From positions 126,282 to 190,281 of the forward strand of contig JAAVID010000006.1 in NCBI GenBank assembly GCA_014799395.1: 64,000 bases of DNA. The letters run 5' to 3'. A program made the position numbers and the translations under genes. Shown here piece by piece: positions 7,434-15,952 of this stretch. The notes beneath the pieces are model-generated. The model ran no database searches, was not told where the DNA came from, and saw only the letters and a list, made by a program, of their open reading frames with translations. The stretch comes from Oscillospiraceae bacterium (GTDB lineage Bacteria; Bacillota; Clostridia; Oscillospirales; Ruminococcaceae). The stretch's first letter is position 1; each line of letters opens with the position of its first letter.

Positions 7434-9193
7434 TAGTTAGTCCCCTTTACCGAAAGCCTTTTGATTATCTCCTCGCTCGGAGTAACGTAAAGCGTTTTGT
7501 TGTTCGTAAAAATAACCATTCCCGGCTTAGCGCCCGCGGGCTTTTTGACGAACTTTACCGCGACATAATCCACGGGAACGCCCGAGCCGCTTTTGCCCTT
7601 GGAGTGGAACGCCGCCAGTTGTGCCGCCTCGAATATCGTCCGCTCGGAGGGAGTTTTCCCGTCCGTTTTTATGATAACGTGCGAGCCCGCTATGTCCTTG
7701 GTGTGGAGCCATATGTCGGTTGCCTTGGCGGTTTTCAGCGTGAGAAGATCGTTTTGACGGTTATTCTTTCCGACAAGTATCTCAAACCCCTCCGTAGAGC
7801 GGAATTTCAGAGGTTCGGAGAGTTTTTTCTTCTTGTCGTCGGGCTTATCCCTGCCGCCCCTTACGAAGCCCTGTTCGCGAAGCTCGCGGCGTATCTCGTT
7901 CAGCTCCTGCTCGTTCTCGTTTCGGGAAATGCAGTCCAGAACGCTGTCCAGATAGCCCAGATCGTCCGCGCCCTTTTTGATAAGCTCCGTGAGCTTTTTC
8001 TCGGCGGTGTCCAGCTTGCGGTACTCGGAATAGTACTTCTGCGCGTTCTGCGACGGGGTGAGCCGCGCGTCAAGCGTTATCTCGCGCTGTTCTCCCGTGT
8101 AGAAGTCGTCGAGCGTACACACGGTCATACCCTTTTCCAGTCGGTAAATGTTGGCGTTGATAAGGTCGCCGCAGACTCGGAAAACCTCGCGCTCTCCGCA
8201 CTCCGCAAGCTCCTTTTTCTGTAACTCCAGCTTTCGGGAAATGCGCTCATACGCGTTCGTAACGGTCTTTAAAAGATCTCTCGCGCGCTGTCTCGTGCGC
8301 TGTCCCGCCGAGGAAAAGAAATCGTCTATCAGCGCGTTCGCCGTATCGAACTTAGCCGCGGTCATAGCCGAGCCGTACTGCCCTATATCAACGAAGCAGA
8401 AGTCCTTTTTCTTTCCCGTCTCGTCGGTGAGCATAGTATATTCCGCGGAGCCGTTAAGCGCCGCTTTCGCCTTGTTAATAAACTCGCCGACCCGTCCGCG
8501 CTGTTCCGCGGTCAGCGAATTGCAGGGCGTATCGACGTCGCCCGCCGCAAAGAACGCGCATTCTCTCGCGAATATCGGCGAAATTCCCTCCAGAATATCG
8601 GGAAGCGCCTTTGCGAGCCTGTCGCTCCTGCCGTCAAGCGAGCGCAGAATATCCTCGGCACTCGTTTCGAGAATATTCAGCCGTTCCACGCGCGGCGGGG
8701 TCTCGTAAACGATATTCGGCAATACGCGCCGAACGCTCGAGACCTCGTCGGTAACGCGCTTTATGCTGTCGACAACGCGACCGCCGCGCACTATTATAAT
8801 GTTGCTGTGCCGCCCCATTATCTCCGAAACGACCGTATTCACAACAATATCGCCTATCTCGTTGGTGCACTCAAAATCGAAGTACAGAATACGCTCCAGC
8901 CCGTCCTGCCGTATATCGACGAGCCGACCGCCGCCCAGATGCTTTCGCAGAAGCATACAGAACATCGGCGGCGACTGAGGATTTTCAAACTCCGCGCTCG
9001 TGAGGTTCACGCGCGCCGAAGCGCCGTTCGCCGAGAATATCAGCGACTTTCGGCTCTTGTCCGCGGCATTGAGCTGCCGTAAGGTCAGCACTATTTCCTC
9101 GCGCGAGGGCTGGTATATCTTGTCAACTCTCGCGCCTATCAAATTTGTCAGTTCTTGCTTTACGCAATGTAAAAGCGCGCCGTCAAGCGACAT
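7433..9193 (-). CDS. rqcH: RqcH/NFACT ribosome quality control protein (Rqc2 homologue)
   Basis: This 586-residue protein starts MSLDGALLHCVKQEL and includes ARVDKIYQPSREEIVLTLR, the NFACT-N (former fibronectin-binding A) domain. A long central coiled coil follows (about 270-440), then the NFACT-R domain near 470-560 with DIWLHTKDIAGSHVII. RqcH binds 60S-like 50S subunits with stalled peptidyl-tRNA and adds C-terminal alanine tails. I chose the ATG at 9193, which has GGGGGCGG upstream. An in-frame start seven codons earlier would use that ribosome site as coding sequence. Confidence 0.9.
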   Translation of the reverse strand: MSLDGALLHCVKQELTNLIGARVDKIYQPSREEIVLTLRQLNAADKSRKSLIFSANGASARVNLTSAEFENPQSPPMFCMLLRKHLGGGRLVDIRQDGLERILYFDFECTNEIGDIVVNTVVSEIMGRHSNIIIVRGGRVVDSIKRVTDEVSSVRRVLPNIVYETPPRVERLNILETSAEDILRSLDGRSDRLAKALPDILEGISPIFARECAFFAAGDVDTPCNSLTAEQRGRVGEFINKAKAALNGSAEYTMLTDETGKKKDFCFVDIGQYGSAMTAAKFDTANALIDDFFSSAGQRTRQRARDLLKTVTNAYERISRKLELQKKELAECGEREVFRVCGDLINANIYRLEKGMTVCTLDDFYTGEQREITLDARLTPSQNAQKYYSEYRKLDTAEKKLTELIKKGADDLGYLDSVLDCISRNENEQELNEIRRELREQGFVRGGRDKPDDKKKKLSEPLKFRSTEGFEILVGKNNRQNDLLTLKTAKATDIWLHTKDIAGSHVIIKTDGKTPSERTIFEAAQLAAFHSKGKSGSGVPVDYVAVKFVKKPAGAKPGMVIFTNNKTLYVTPSEEIIKRLSVKGTN

Positions 9194-9235
9194 TTTACCG
9201 CCCCCTTTCGTCATTTAAATAAGTCTAACGAAAAA

Positions 9236-10009
9236 TCATACATATCCGCACGGATCAGCTTCACACTCCGCGCTGAACACGGGAACGGACGAAAACTCTG
9301 CGGTGACGAGCTTCGCGAGCTTGTGCGCCGCCGCCTTTTCCGTGCCGAAATGTCCCGCGTCGATAAGCGTAAGCCCGCAGTTTTCCGCCTCTATCCAGAA
9401 GTTGTGCTTGATGTCGCCCGAAATTATCGCGTCGCAGCCGCGCTCGCGGGCGAGCTGCATGATCGTGCGGTCTATCCCCGCGCCGCAGCACACCGCCACT
9501 CTTTTGACGGAGCGGCTTATCCGGCTGTACCGAACGCCGCCGAGGAAGAGCTTTTCCTTGCAGTACTCGGCGAGCATCTGCGGCGTGAATTCCAGCTGAA
9601 TATCGCACACCGCGCCAAACCCTCTGCCGTCGCTCTGCGTGACCTCAAGGGTATCGCCGCGCTCCCATTCGAGAAGCTCGATCAGCGTATCGTTCACGCC
9701 GCCCTCGGCAATGTCGAAGTTGGTGTGCATAGCTATCACGGCGATGTCCCGGCGCATAAGCGCCGCCACGGGGCTCCACGCGGGAATGTTCTTCAAAGCG
9801 TCAAAAATGACGGGGTGGTGCGTTACGATAAGGTTCGCGCCCTTTTCGACCGCCTCATTTATAACGGAGTGCGTGATGTCAAGGCAGCAGCACACTCCCG
9901 TGACCTCCGCGTTCTCGTCGCCGATAAGCAGCCCGACATTGTCAAAGCCCTCCGCGTATTTTTTCGGCGCAACGCCGTCCAGATATTTCCAAACTTCGCC
10001 GACTGTCAT
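9236..10009 (-). CDS. Nif3-like dinuclear metal centre protein (YqfO family)
   Basis: This 257-residue protein has the metal-binding motifs VTHHPVIF (His64, His65), AMHTNFD (His95) and a late GHFGTE. It is the short form of the family, without the central PII-like insertion seen in longer members of about 370 residues. Nif3-like proteins form toroidal hexamers with a two-metal site; suggested roles include GTP cyclohydrolase I type 2, but none is firmly established. In many Firmicutes the gene adjoins trmK, as here. GAGGTGAGG precedes the ATG. Confidence 0.85.
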   Translation of the reverse strand: MTVGEVWKYLDGVAPKKYAEGFDNVGLLIGDENAEVTGVCCCLDITHSVINEAVEKGANLIVTHHPVIFDALKNIPAWSPVAALMRRDIAVIAMHTNFDIAEGGVNDTLIELLEWERGDTLEVTQSDGRGFGAVCDIQLEFTPQMLAEYCKEKLFLGGVRYSRISRSVKRVAVCCGAGIDRTIMQLARERGCDAIISGDIKHNFWIEAENCGLTLIDAGHFGTEKAAAHKLAKLVTAEFSSVPVFSAECEADPCGYV

Positions 10010-10053
10010 ATCCTCACCTCGTCAACATTCTGTAATATTATTTACGGTACTGA

Positions 10054-10297
10054 GGCAACACCGCACAATTACCGCCCTGCGGGCTTTGCCGTCCGCTTGC
10101 TTGCACGCATTATGTGCTTCGTACAAAACGCTTTTCCGTCATAGCGTTGACCTAAGGTCAACCCGTGCACAATTCGTCCTAGCACGCATTATGCGCTGTG
10201 CGCAAAACGCTGCATACAGCCTTGCGTCGTCCTCATTGTACAAGCTGACGAAAAATCTGACTGCGCAATCGAACGACAATAATTGTGCGGTATTGCC
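10054..10297. mobile_element. MITE-like intergenic repeat, copy A (244 bp)
   Basis: The element begins GGCAACACCGCACAATTACC and ends TTGTGCGGTATTGCC, so its ends form an inverted repeat of about 16 bp. No open reading frame lies inside. It matches copies at 32759-32932 (opposite orientation) and 63656-63827. Copy A is about 70 bp longer because of two related 31-bp inserts (10102-10132 and 10181-10211) and a near-palindrome GTTGACCTAAGGTCAAC at 10146-10162. It fills the gap between the Nif3-like gene and trmK. Confidence 0.8.
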
Positions 10298-10326
10298 TTA
10301 ACGTCAAGTAATGACATTTTGCCGTT

Positions 10327-10983
10327 TTATTCAACATTATTTGCCTTTTTGAGAATTTCACGCGACATCTCGCGCAAAACCTCCGCCTGTTCCGAATTGC
10401 TGTGTGACTTCTCCATTCCGTCGGCGTTTTTCGACAACTTTTCGGCGATATTCCGCAAAAAATTACAATCCGTAATTTTCCCCGTAAGCGCCTCGACGGT
10501 ATCTATCTCACGGGAGACCCCCGTATAAGCCGCGAGCATAACGGTATATCCGCGCCCGCCGTCGTACGCGGTGCGCTCCTCGAGAAGCTCAAAGCCGTTA
10601 TTGTACAGCCATTTTCTCAGATATTCCGCGCGGGTCATCGGCTGAAGGATAAACCGCGTGTCCGAGTTCAGGAAACGGCAGCCGCTTATTATTTTCGCTA
10701 TCAGCTCGCCGCCCATTCCGCATATTATCACGTCGTCGGCGAAGTCTATCTCCGCCAGACCGTCCGATTTTACTGTTTTCACATTTGTAACGCCGCATTC
10801 CGAAACGGTTCTGCGAGCCGCCTCAAGAGGTCCGTCGCGAACGTCCGACGCTATCACCAGCGCCGATTTGTCCATAGCGAGACGGCAGGCGAGCTGTGCG
10901 TGGTCGCAGCCCACGTCCGCGGCGATCTTGCCGCTCCTGCACAGCTCCGCCGCCGCTTGGAGCCTGTTGTCAAGCGTTATCAA
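10327..10983 (-). CDS. trmK: tRNA (adenine(22)-N1)-methyltransferase TrmK
   Basis: This 218-residue protein has an S-adenosylmethionine-binding start (IAADVGCDHAQL, 21-31), IICGMGGELIAKII near 87-100 and LQPMTRAEYLRKWL, which together are characteristic of TrmK. It methylates N1 of adenine 22 in the D-loop of certain tRNAs. The start is a TTG at 10983, immediately after the stop of the DUF1858 gene and without a strong ribosome site, so translation is probably coupled. Adjacency to the Nif3-like gene is the usual arrangement, here with a repeat element between them. Confidence 0.9.
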   Translation of the reverse strand: MITLDNRLQAAAELCRSGKIAADVGCDHAQLACRLAMDKSALVIASDVRDGPLEAARRTVSECGVTNVKTVKSDGLAEIDFADDVIICGMGGELIAKIISGCRFLNSDTRFILQPMTRAEYLRKWLYNNGFELLEERTAYDGGRGYTVMLAAYTGVSREIDTVEALTGKITDCNFLRNIAEKLSKNADGMEKSHSNSEQAEVLREMSREILKKANNVE

Positions 10984-10984
10984 C

Positions 10985-11185
10985 TTACTGACCCAGCGCC
11001 GTGTTCAGCTTGTTTACGATATCCTCGGCGTCCACTCCGTGAACCGAGCAAGCCTGCCCAACGGACTCTCCGCGAGCCGAAGGACAGCCCAGGCAGTGCA
11101 TACCCATCGCGAGAAAAATAGGAGCCGCAGCCTCGCCGTTAAAATCGAGGATATCGCCGATGATCGTATCAACCGTTACTTTCAT
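10985..11185 (-). CDS. DUF1858 / disulfide-type redox domain protein
   Basis: This 66-residue protein reads as a single DUF1858 domain (TIGR03980-type, hybrid-cluster-protein-associated redox disulfide domain). The pattern VDTIIGDIL is followed by GMHCLGCPSA with the CxxC pair at 31 and 34. The CxxC suggests a thiol or redox role, but no specific reaction is known. A promoter with TAGACA and TATAAT, 17 bases apart, lies upstream. It forms an operon with trmK. Confidence 0.8.
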   Translation of the reverse strand: MKVTVDTIIGDILDFNGEAAAPIFLAMGMHCLGCPSARGESVGQACSVHGVDAEDIVNKLNTALGQ

Positions 11186-11241
11186 AATTATAACTTCCTT
11201 TCGCCATAATATAATGTACGCCGTTTCGCATACACATTGAT

Positions 11242-11270
11242 ATTATACCACAATATTTGCGATTTGTCTA
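11242..11270 (-). promoter_or_regulatory. Promoter for DUF1858-trmK
   Basis: On the minus strand, TAGACA (11270-11265) and TATAAT (11247-11242) are separated by exactly 17 bases. The DUF1858 start lies about 57 bases further on. Confidence 0.65.
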
Positions 11271-11299
11271 CTGAATTTCTGTTATTTTTTGGTTTGCTA

Positions 11300-11328
11300 T
11301 TGCATTTTTGTAAAAAATATGTTATAAT
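11300..11328 (+). promoter_or_regulatory. Promoter for the YwaF-like operon
   Basis: TTGCAT (11300-11305) and TATAAT (11323-11328) are 17 bases apart on the plus strand. The transcript would begin near 11335 and run through the hairpin at 11365-11397 before reaching the TTG start at 11442. Confidence 0.65.
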
Positions 11329-11364
11329 TAACTGTAAGTTACTGAAACATAGACCAATTATCAA

Positions 11365-11397
11365 GTGGTTTTCCCCGCCGCAGGCGCGGAAAACCAC
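11365..11397. repeat. Short hairpin repeat (family copy 2)
   Basis: The arms read GTGGTTTTCC and GGAAAACCAC around a GC-rich centre with one mismatch. The sequence closely resembles the hairpin at 6699-6729. It lies inside the predicted 5' leader of the next operon. Confidence 0.65.
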
Positions 11398-11441
11398 AAT
11401 AAAACACAATAAAATCGCTACTAATTTTTTGAGGTGAGAGC

Positions 11442-12212
11442 TTGGTTGATTTTTTCAGACGAGAGCTTGAGAGCGACCCCGGGCTGAAGCTGTTCGGAGG
11501 GCTTCATATCGCGCTTTCCGCGTTTTTCCTTATAATATATATTCTGTTGATTATCAACCGAAAGCGGCTGAAAGCGTTCGGGCACTTCGGCGTGATACGG
11601 CGCGTAATGGCTTCGATACTGTTCGCGAATATGCTCGTGCACTACACGGGGCGCATCGCTATCGGCGAATGGCGGCTGGAAGAGGACTTGCCGTTCCACC
11701 TGTGCTTTGTCACGAACTTCTTTATGATGTACATTCTGTCCACCGACAACAAGCACAATCTGTATCGCATTATCTATTTCTTCACGCTTATAGGTCCGCT
11801 CCCCGCCATTATATGGCCCGATCTGCACCGCACCTGGAGCGGTTATATTTACTACCAGTTCATCATCAGCCACCACATAATGCTGATGTTCAGCCTGTAC
11901 TGCCTGTTCGTTCTCGAATATGAGACCTCGATAAAGGGCGTTATTATGACGTTTTTTATCGGCAACGCGTACATCGGCTTAATGGCGGTGTTCAATCACT
12001 TCTTCAACACCAACTATGTTATGATAGGCGAGCTTCCCGCTCAGCTTTACGACGTTTACCCGTTCCTCGACAAAATGCCCGCGCTTTTCTGGCTGGAGCT
12101 TGTGGGGATACTGGTGCTGATAGTAGCCTATATTCCAACGCATTTTTTAAGAAAACACACGGATACGGCAAATAAGTCCGTAAACAACACATCAAAGGAG
12201 ACGACACAATGA
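11442..12212 (+). CDS. YwaF/TIGR02206-like integral membrane protein
   Basis: This 256-residue protein has about six to seven hydrophobic spans, with conserved-looking polar positions inside them (DLPFHLCFVTNFF, ISHHIMLMF, GNAYIGLMAVFN). The pattern matches the YwaF family, whose function is unknown. It starts with TTG at 11442 and has GAGGTGAG upstream. It ends in a soluble Ser/Thr/Lys tail. Its stop overlaps the next ATG by four bases, so it leads a three-gene operon with a zinc-ribbon protein and a membrane protein with an HExxH motif. Confidence 0.7.
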   Translation: MVDFFRRELESDPGLKLFGGLHIALSAFFLIIYILLIINRKRLKAFGHFGVIRRVMASILFANMLVHYTGRIAIGEWRLEEDLPFHLCFVTNFFMMYILSTDNKHNLYRIIYFFTLIGPLPAIIWPDLHRTWSGYIYYQFIISHHIMLMFSLYCLFVLEYETSIKGVIMTFFIGNAYIGLMAVFNHFFNTNYVMIGELPAQLYDVYPFLDKMPALFWLELVGILVLIVAYIPTHFLRKHTDTANKSVNNTSKETTQ

Positions 12213-12637
12213 TCGATAAGACCGACGAATTCTGGGCAAGCGCGACCGCCGACGATATAGACGAATATCTGAAAGCGTTCGCCGATAATTCCGCGCTGGA
12301 CGTAAAGCCGATAATCTGCGGCTGCGGAGGCGACACCTTTACGATAAAATGCGACCGGGACGAAAGAGTTATCCAAGTAAAATGCGAGGACTGCGGCGCT
12401 GAAAAGCTCCTCGCCGACAGCGCCGAGTATTGGGACAGCGCAGACCCGGAGGACTTGGAATGTCCGCTCTGCAAGAACCGCGTTCACAACACGCGCGTGG
12501 GCTTTCGGCGGCGCAGGAACGGAAGCGTAAAGTGGGTGTATATCGGGGTGCGGTGCACGCAGTGCAAGGCGCTCGGCTCGCCGCTTGACTGGAAGATAGA
12601 CTACGAGCCCACCGACGAAATGGAACGGAATATCTAG
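12209..12637 (+). CDS. Zinc-ribbon protein of unknown function
   Basis: This 142-residue soluble protein has an acidic N-terminal helix region and then several cysteine pairs (CGCGG, CEDCG at about 60, CPLC near 83 and CTQC near 114), which suggest two zinc ribbons. A basic stretch (FRRRRNGSVKWVYIGVRC) lies between the last two. The family is not recognised. It overlaps the genes on both sides (ATGA upstream; its TAG shares a base with the next GTG). Confidence 0.6.
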   Translation: MIDKTDEFWASATADDIDEYLKAFADNSALDVKPIICGCGGDTFTIKCDRDERVIQVKCEDCGAEKLLADSAEYWDSADPEDLECPLCKNRVHNTRVGFRRRRNGSVKWVYIGVRCTQCKALGSPLDWKIDYEPTDEMERNI

Positions 12638-13062
12638 TGTATTACATTCTGCAATGGACTTGGGGAATTATACAGAATGTAGTCGGATTTATCCTCTTTC
12701 TGGCGAATTATCGCCGTCTGCATTTTCGGTATAACGGCGCTGTTGTTACCGTCTGGAAGTCGAAACGCGGAAGTATGGGTCTGGGAATGTTCATCTTTCT
12801 CAGCGAGAGTGCGATGAACGAAAACCGCGAGTTCACCTTAATGCACGAATACGGACATACGGTTCAGTCGTGTATACTCGGACCGCTGTTTCTGCCCGTT
12901 ATCGGGCTGCCGTCGCTATTATGGGCGGGGCTGCCCGTTTTGCGAAGATACCGCGAAAGGAAGTCGGTGGCGTATTATCGACTGTATACCGAGCGCTGGG
13001 CGAACTTCCTCGGGGAGCGCTTCGCCGCGAAAAATCCCGAATTTCCTATTGACAAAAGCTAA
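12637..13062 (+). CDS. Membrane protein with HExxH motif
   Basis: This 141-residue protein begins with GTG at 12637, sharing one base with the upstream stop. It has an N-terminal hydrophobic segment, then a MHEYGHTVQ motif near residues 69-77, followed by a long hydrophobic hairpin (GPLFLPVIGLPSLLWAGL). HExxH in this position is typical of gluzincin-type metallopeptidases, and a late ERWANFLGERF could supply a third ligand (Glu). It might be a small membrane metalloprotease or a non-catalytic relative; the sequence alone does not settle this. Confidence 0.6.
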   Translation: MYYILQWTWGIIQNVVGFILFLANYRRLHFRYNGAVVTVWKSKRGSMGLGMFIFLSESAMNENREFTLMHEYGHTVQSCILGPLFLPVIGLPSLLWAGLPVLRRYRERKSVAYYRLYTERWANFLGERFAAKNPEFPIDKS

Positions 13063-13100
13063 AAATTGTGATAGAATATCAGTAATATATTGAAATGCTT

Positions 13101-13353
13101 TGACGGGAGAAAAAACCGAGGAGACCTTTCAGAGAGCCGTTGTGTGGTGTGAAGCGGCAGGTTGGTGCGGACAATAGCTCCTCCCCGAGCAGAGCCGGTG
13201 AATTATTGAGTAGTCGGCTACGGGTTCTCCCGTTACAGAGAATTTGAGTGGGCGAGCGTTTTCAACGTTCGTCAACGAGAGTGGTACAGTGGACTAAACC
13301 CCGCAAAGCGGGCTTTTACTCCACCTCTTGACAGGGGTGGAGTTTATTTTTTT
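13101..13353 (+). promoter_or_regulatory. T-box riboswitch of leuS
   Basis: A long leader precedes leuS. ACGGGAGAA (13103-13111) pairs with TTCTCCCGT (13225-13233) to form the base of stem I, and a GGTGTGAA distal loop lies near 13145-13154. The T-box motif AGAGTGGTACAG lies at 13278-13289. A terminator (13318-13327 with 13334-13343, then a T-run to 13353) follows. The best specifier candidate is the CTA leucine codon at 13218-13220, just 5' of the basal stem; the CTC triplets at 13178-13183 are an alternative. Uncharged tRNALeu should stabilise the antiterminator and allow leuS expression. Confidence 0.9.
13318..13353 (+). terminator. T-box-controlled terminator before leuS
   Basis: A stem of about 10 bp with one mismatch (13318-13327 with 13334-13343) is followed by TTTATTTTTTT. 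It is the conditional terminator of the leuS T-box and ends 18 bases before the leuS ATG. Confidence 0.85.
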
Positions 13354-13370
13354 GAGAAAGGATCAAAGAG

Positions 13371-15812
13371 ATGAAATACGATTTTGCCGCCATTGAAAGC
13401 AAATGGCAGAAGTACTGGGAGGATCACCGCACGTTCCACGCGGACAATGATTACACAAAGCCGAAATATTACGCGCTGGTGGAGTTTCCGTATCCGTCGG
13501 GCGACGGTCTGCACGTCGGACATCCGCGCCCGTATACCGCTATGGACATCGTTTCGAGAAAGCGCCGTATGCAGGGTTACAACGTGCTGTTCCCGATGGG
13601 CTGGGACGCGTTCGGTCTGCCTACCGAAAACTACGCTATCAAGAACCACATTCACCCCGCTATCGTCACGGAGAACAACATCAAGCGCTTCCGCGGTCAG
13701 CTGAAAATGCTCGGCTTGTCGTTCGACTGGGAGCGCGAGGTCAACACCACCGACCCGAATTATTTCAAGTGGACGCAGTGGATCTTCCTCAAGCTGTTCA
13801 AGGCGGGATTGGCTTATAAAAAGGAAATGAACGTCAACTGGTGCACGGGCTGTAAGGTCGTCCTCGCGAACGAGGAGGTAGTCAACGGCACATGCGAGCG
13901 CTGTCACAGCGAGGTCATTCACAAGGTAAAGAACCAGTGGATGCTGAAAATCACCGAGTACGCGCAGAGACTGCTCGACGACTTGGACAGCGTTGACTAT
14001 TTCGAGAAGATAAAGACCGCGCAGGCTAACTGGATAGGTCGCTCCACGGGCGCGGAGGTAACGTTCAAGACCACACTCGGAGACGAATTGCTTATCTACA
14101 CGACCCGCTGCGATACGCTGTTCGGCGCGACTTATATGGTAATCTCGCCCGAGCACCCTCTTATCGAGAAATGGGCGGACAAGATCTCCAATATGGACGC
14201 TGTCCGCGATTATCAGACGGCGGCGGCTAAGAAGTCCGACTTCGACCGCACCGAGATGAACAAGGACAAAACCGGCGTTAAGCTCGAGGGAGTACGCGCG
14301 ATAAATCCCGTGAACGGCACGGAGATACCGATCTTCATCTCCGACTACGTTCTTATGAGCTACGGCACGGGCGCTATTATGGCAGTTCCCGCGCACGACG
14401 AGCGCGACTGGGAGTTCGCGAAAAAATTCGACCTGCCGATAATCGAGGTTGTCAAGGGCGGCGAGGACGTTCAGAAGGAAGCGTTCACCGACTGCGCTAC
14501 GGGTATTCTCGTAAATTCCGATTTTCTGAACGATCTTTCGGTTGAGGACGCTAAGAAGAAAATGATCGCGTATCTTGTTGAAAAGGGTATCGGTCACGAA
14601 AAGGTCAACTTCAAGCTCCGCGACTGGGTATTCTCGCGTCAGAGATACTGGGGCGAGCCCATCCCCGTTGTATATTGCGAAAAGTGCGCCCGGAGCCCGG
14701 GTGGTGGCTGGCAGGCTATCCCCGAGGAGGAGCTTCCGCTGACGCTGCCCGACGTGGAGAGCTATATGCCCACCGACAACGGCGAAAGTCCGCTGTCTAC
14801 GCTGGAGAGCTTTATCAACACGACTTGTCCGTGCTGCGGAGGTCCGGCTAAGCGCGAGACCGATACCATGCCGCAGTGGGCGGGTTCGTCGTGGTACTTC
14901 CTGCGCTACACCGACCCGACCAACGACAAGGAGTTCGCGAGCAAGGAAGCGCTCAAATACTGGCTGCCCGTCGACTGGTACAACGGCGGTATGGAGCATA
15001 CCACGCTGCACCTGCTGTACAGCCGCTTCTGGCACAAGTTTTTGTACGATCAGGGCGTTGTTCCGTGCAAGGAGCCGTACAACAAGCGCACCTCGCACGG
15101 TATGATACTCGGTCTCGACCCGAAGAATCCCGGAAAGTTCTGCAAGATGTCAAAGTCATTGCATAACGTTGTCAATCCCGACGAGGTAATCGCGGAGTAC
15201 GGCGCGGACACTATGCGCTTGTACGAGATGTTCGTCGGCGATTTCGAGAAAGCCGCGCCGTGGCAGGAGAACGGTATCAAGGGCTGCAAGCGCTTCTTAG
15301 AGCGTATCTGGAATATGGCGGAGAACCTCAAGGACGGAGATGAGTACTCCGAGGCGCTGAGATCGTCAATGCACAAGACCGTCAAGAAGGTCTCCGAGGA
15401 TATTGAGACGCTGAAATTCAATACCGCTATCGCGGCTATGATGGGTCTGCTGAACGAAGCGGACGAAGCCGGAGGATTTAACCGCGCGGAGTTCAGGACG
15501 CTGCTTATCTTGCTTGACCCGTTCGCGCCGCATATCGCGGAGGAGCTGTTCGAGCGGCTGGGCTTCGGCATACTCAACGAGCAGAAGTGGGCGGAGTACG
15601 ACGAAAAGCTCTGCGTTGACAGCACCGTCGAGCTCGCGGTTCAGGTGAACGGCAAGGTCAAGGCACGCTTTGACGCGCCCGTCGACAGCGGCAAGGACGA
15701 GCTTATCGCAATGGCGCTCGCGCTCTCCGAGATAAAGGCGCTCATCGACGGCAAGACGATAGTAAAGCAGATAGCCGTTCCCGGCAAACTTGTTAATATC
15801 GTAGTGAAATAA
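13371..15812 (+). CDS. leuS: Leucyl-tRNA synthetase
   Basis: This 813-residue class I synthetase has the HIGH-type motif HVGH (48-51) in [13 protein letters not shown] and KMSKS at 592-596. It also has a CP1 editing domain (about 220-400), with the TTRCDT and DERD motifs of the hydrolytic site, and zinc-type Cys pairs (CTGC, CERC, CPCC). It charges tRNALeu in the cytoplasm. GAAAGGA precedes the ATG. The T-box directly upstream independently supports the identity. Confidence 0.97.
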   Translation: MKYDFAAIESKWQKYWEDHRTFHADNDYTKPKYYALVEFPYPSGDGLHVGHPRPYTAMDIVSRKRRMQGYNVLFPMGWDAFGLPTENYAIKNHIHPAIVTENNIKRFRGQLKMLGLSFDWEREVNTTDPNYFKWTQWIFLKLFKAGLAYKKEMNVNWCTGCKVVLANEEVVNGTCERCHSEVIHKVKNQWMLKITEYAQRLLDDLDSVDYFEKIKTAQANWIGRSTGAEVTFKTTLGDELLIYTTRCDTLFGATYMVISPEHPLIEKWADKISNMDAVRDYQTAAAKKSDFDRTEMNKDKTGVKLEGVRAINPVNGTEIPIFISDYVLMSYGTGAIMAVPAHDERDWEFAKKFDLPIIEVVKGGEDVQKEAFTDCATGILVNSDFLNDLSVEDAKKKMIAYLVEKGIGHEKVNFKLRDWVFSRQRYWGEPIPVVYCEKCARSPGGGWQAIPEEELPLTLPDVESYMPTDNGESPLSTLESFINTTCPCCGGPAKRETDTMPQWAGSSWYFLRYTDPTNDKEFASKEALKYWLPVDWYNGGMEHTTLHLLYSRFWHKFLYDQGVVPCKEPYNKRTSHGMILGLDPKNPGKFCKMSKSLHNVVNPDEVIAEYGADTMRLYEMFVGDFEKAAPWQENGIKGCKRFLERIWNMAENLKDGDEYSEALRSSMHKTVKKVSEDIETLKFNTAIAAMMGLLNEADEAGGFNRAEFRTLLILLDPFAPHIAEELFERLGFGILNEQKWAEYDEKLCVDSTVELAVQVNGKVKARFDAPVDSGKDELIAMALALSEIKALIDGKTIVKQIAVPGKLVNIVVK

Positions 15813-15816
15813 AGGC

Positions 15817-15858
15817 AAAAAATCTCCCGAGCGGCTTAATGGCTGTTCGGGATTTTTT
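15817..15858 (+). terminator. Terminator after leuS
   Basis: An imperfect stem (AATCTCCCGAGC with the later TTCGGGATT) surrounds a TTAAT loop and is followed by TTTTTTC, about 5-45 bases after the leuS stop. It resembles a rho-independent terminator. Confidence 0.75.
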
Positions 15859-15952
15859 CGCAAACGATTTTATCCGCTTGACATTTTAGATAAGGTATGA
15901 TATAATATATAAAACCACTTAATAAAACTTGCTATTGGAAAGAGGTAACGTT

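Noticed and set aside
12637-13062. Firm call as a zinc peptidase
   Set aside because: A single HExxH motif in a small membrane protein is not enough; chance or non-catalytic versions occur.
13344-15098. Long open frame on the strand opposite leuS
   Set aside because: It is the reverse reading of a gene with complete synthetase motifs and a T-box. The predicted protein has no recognisable domain. The same holds for long frames opposite valS (4576-6324) and the binding lipoprotein (45583-47736).
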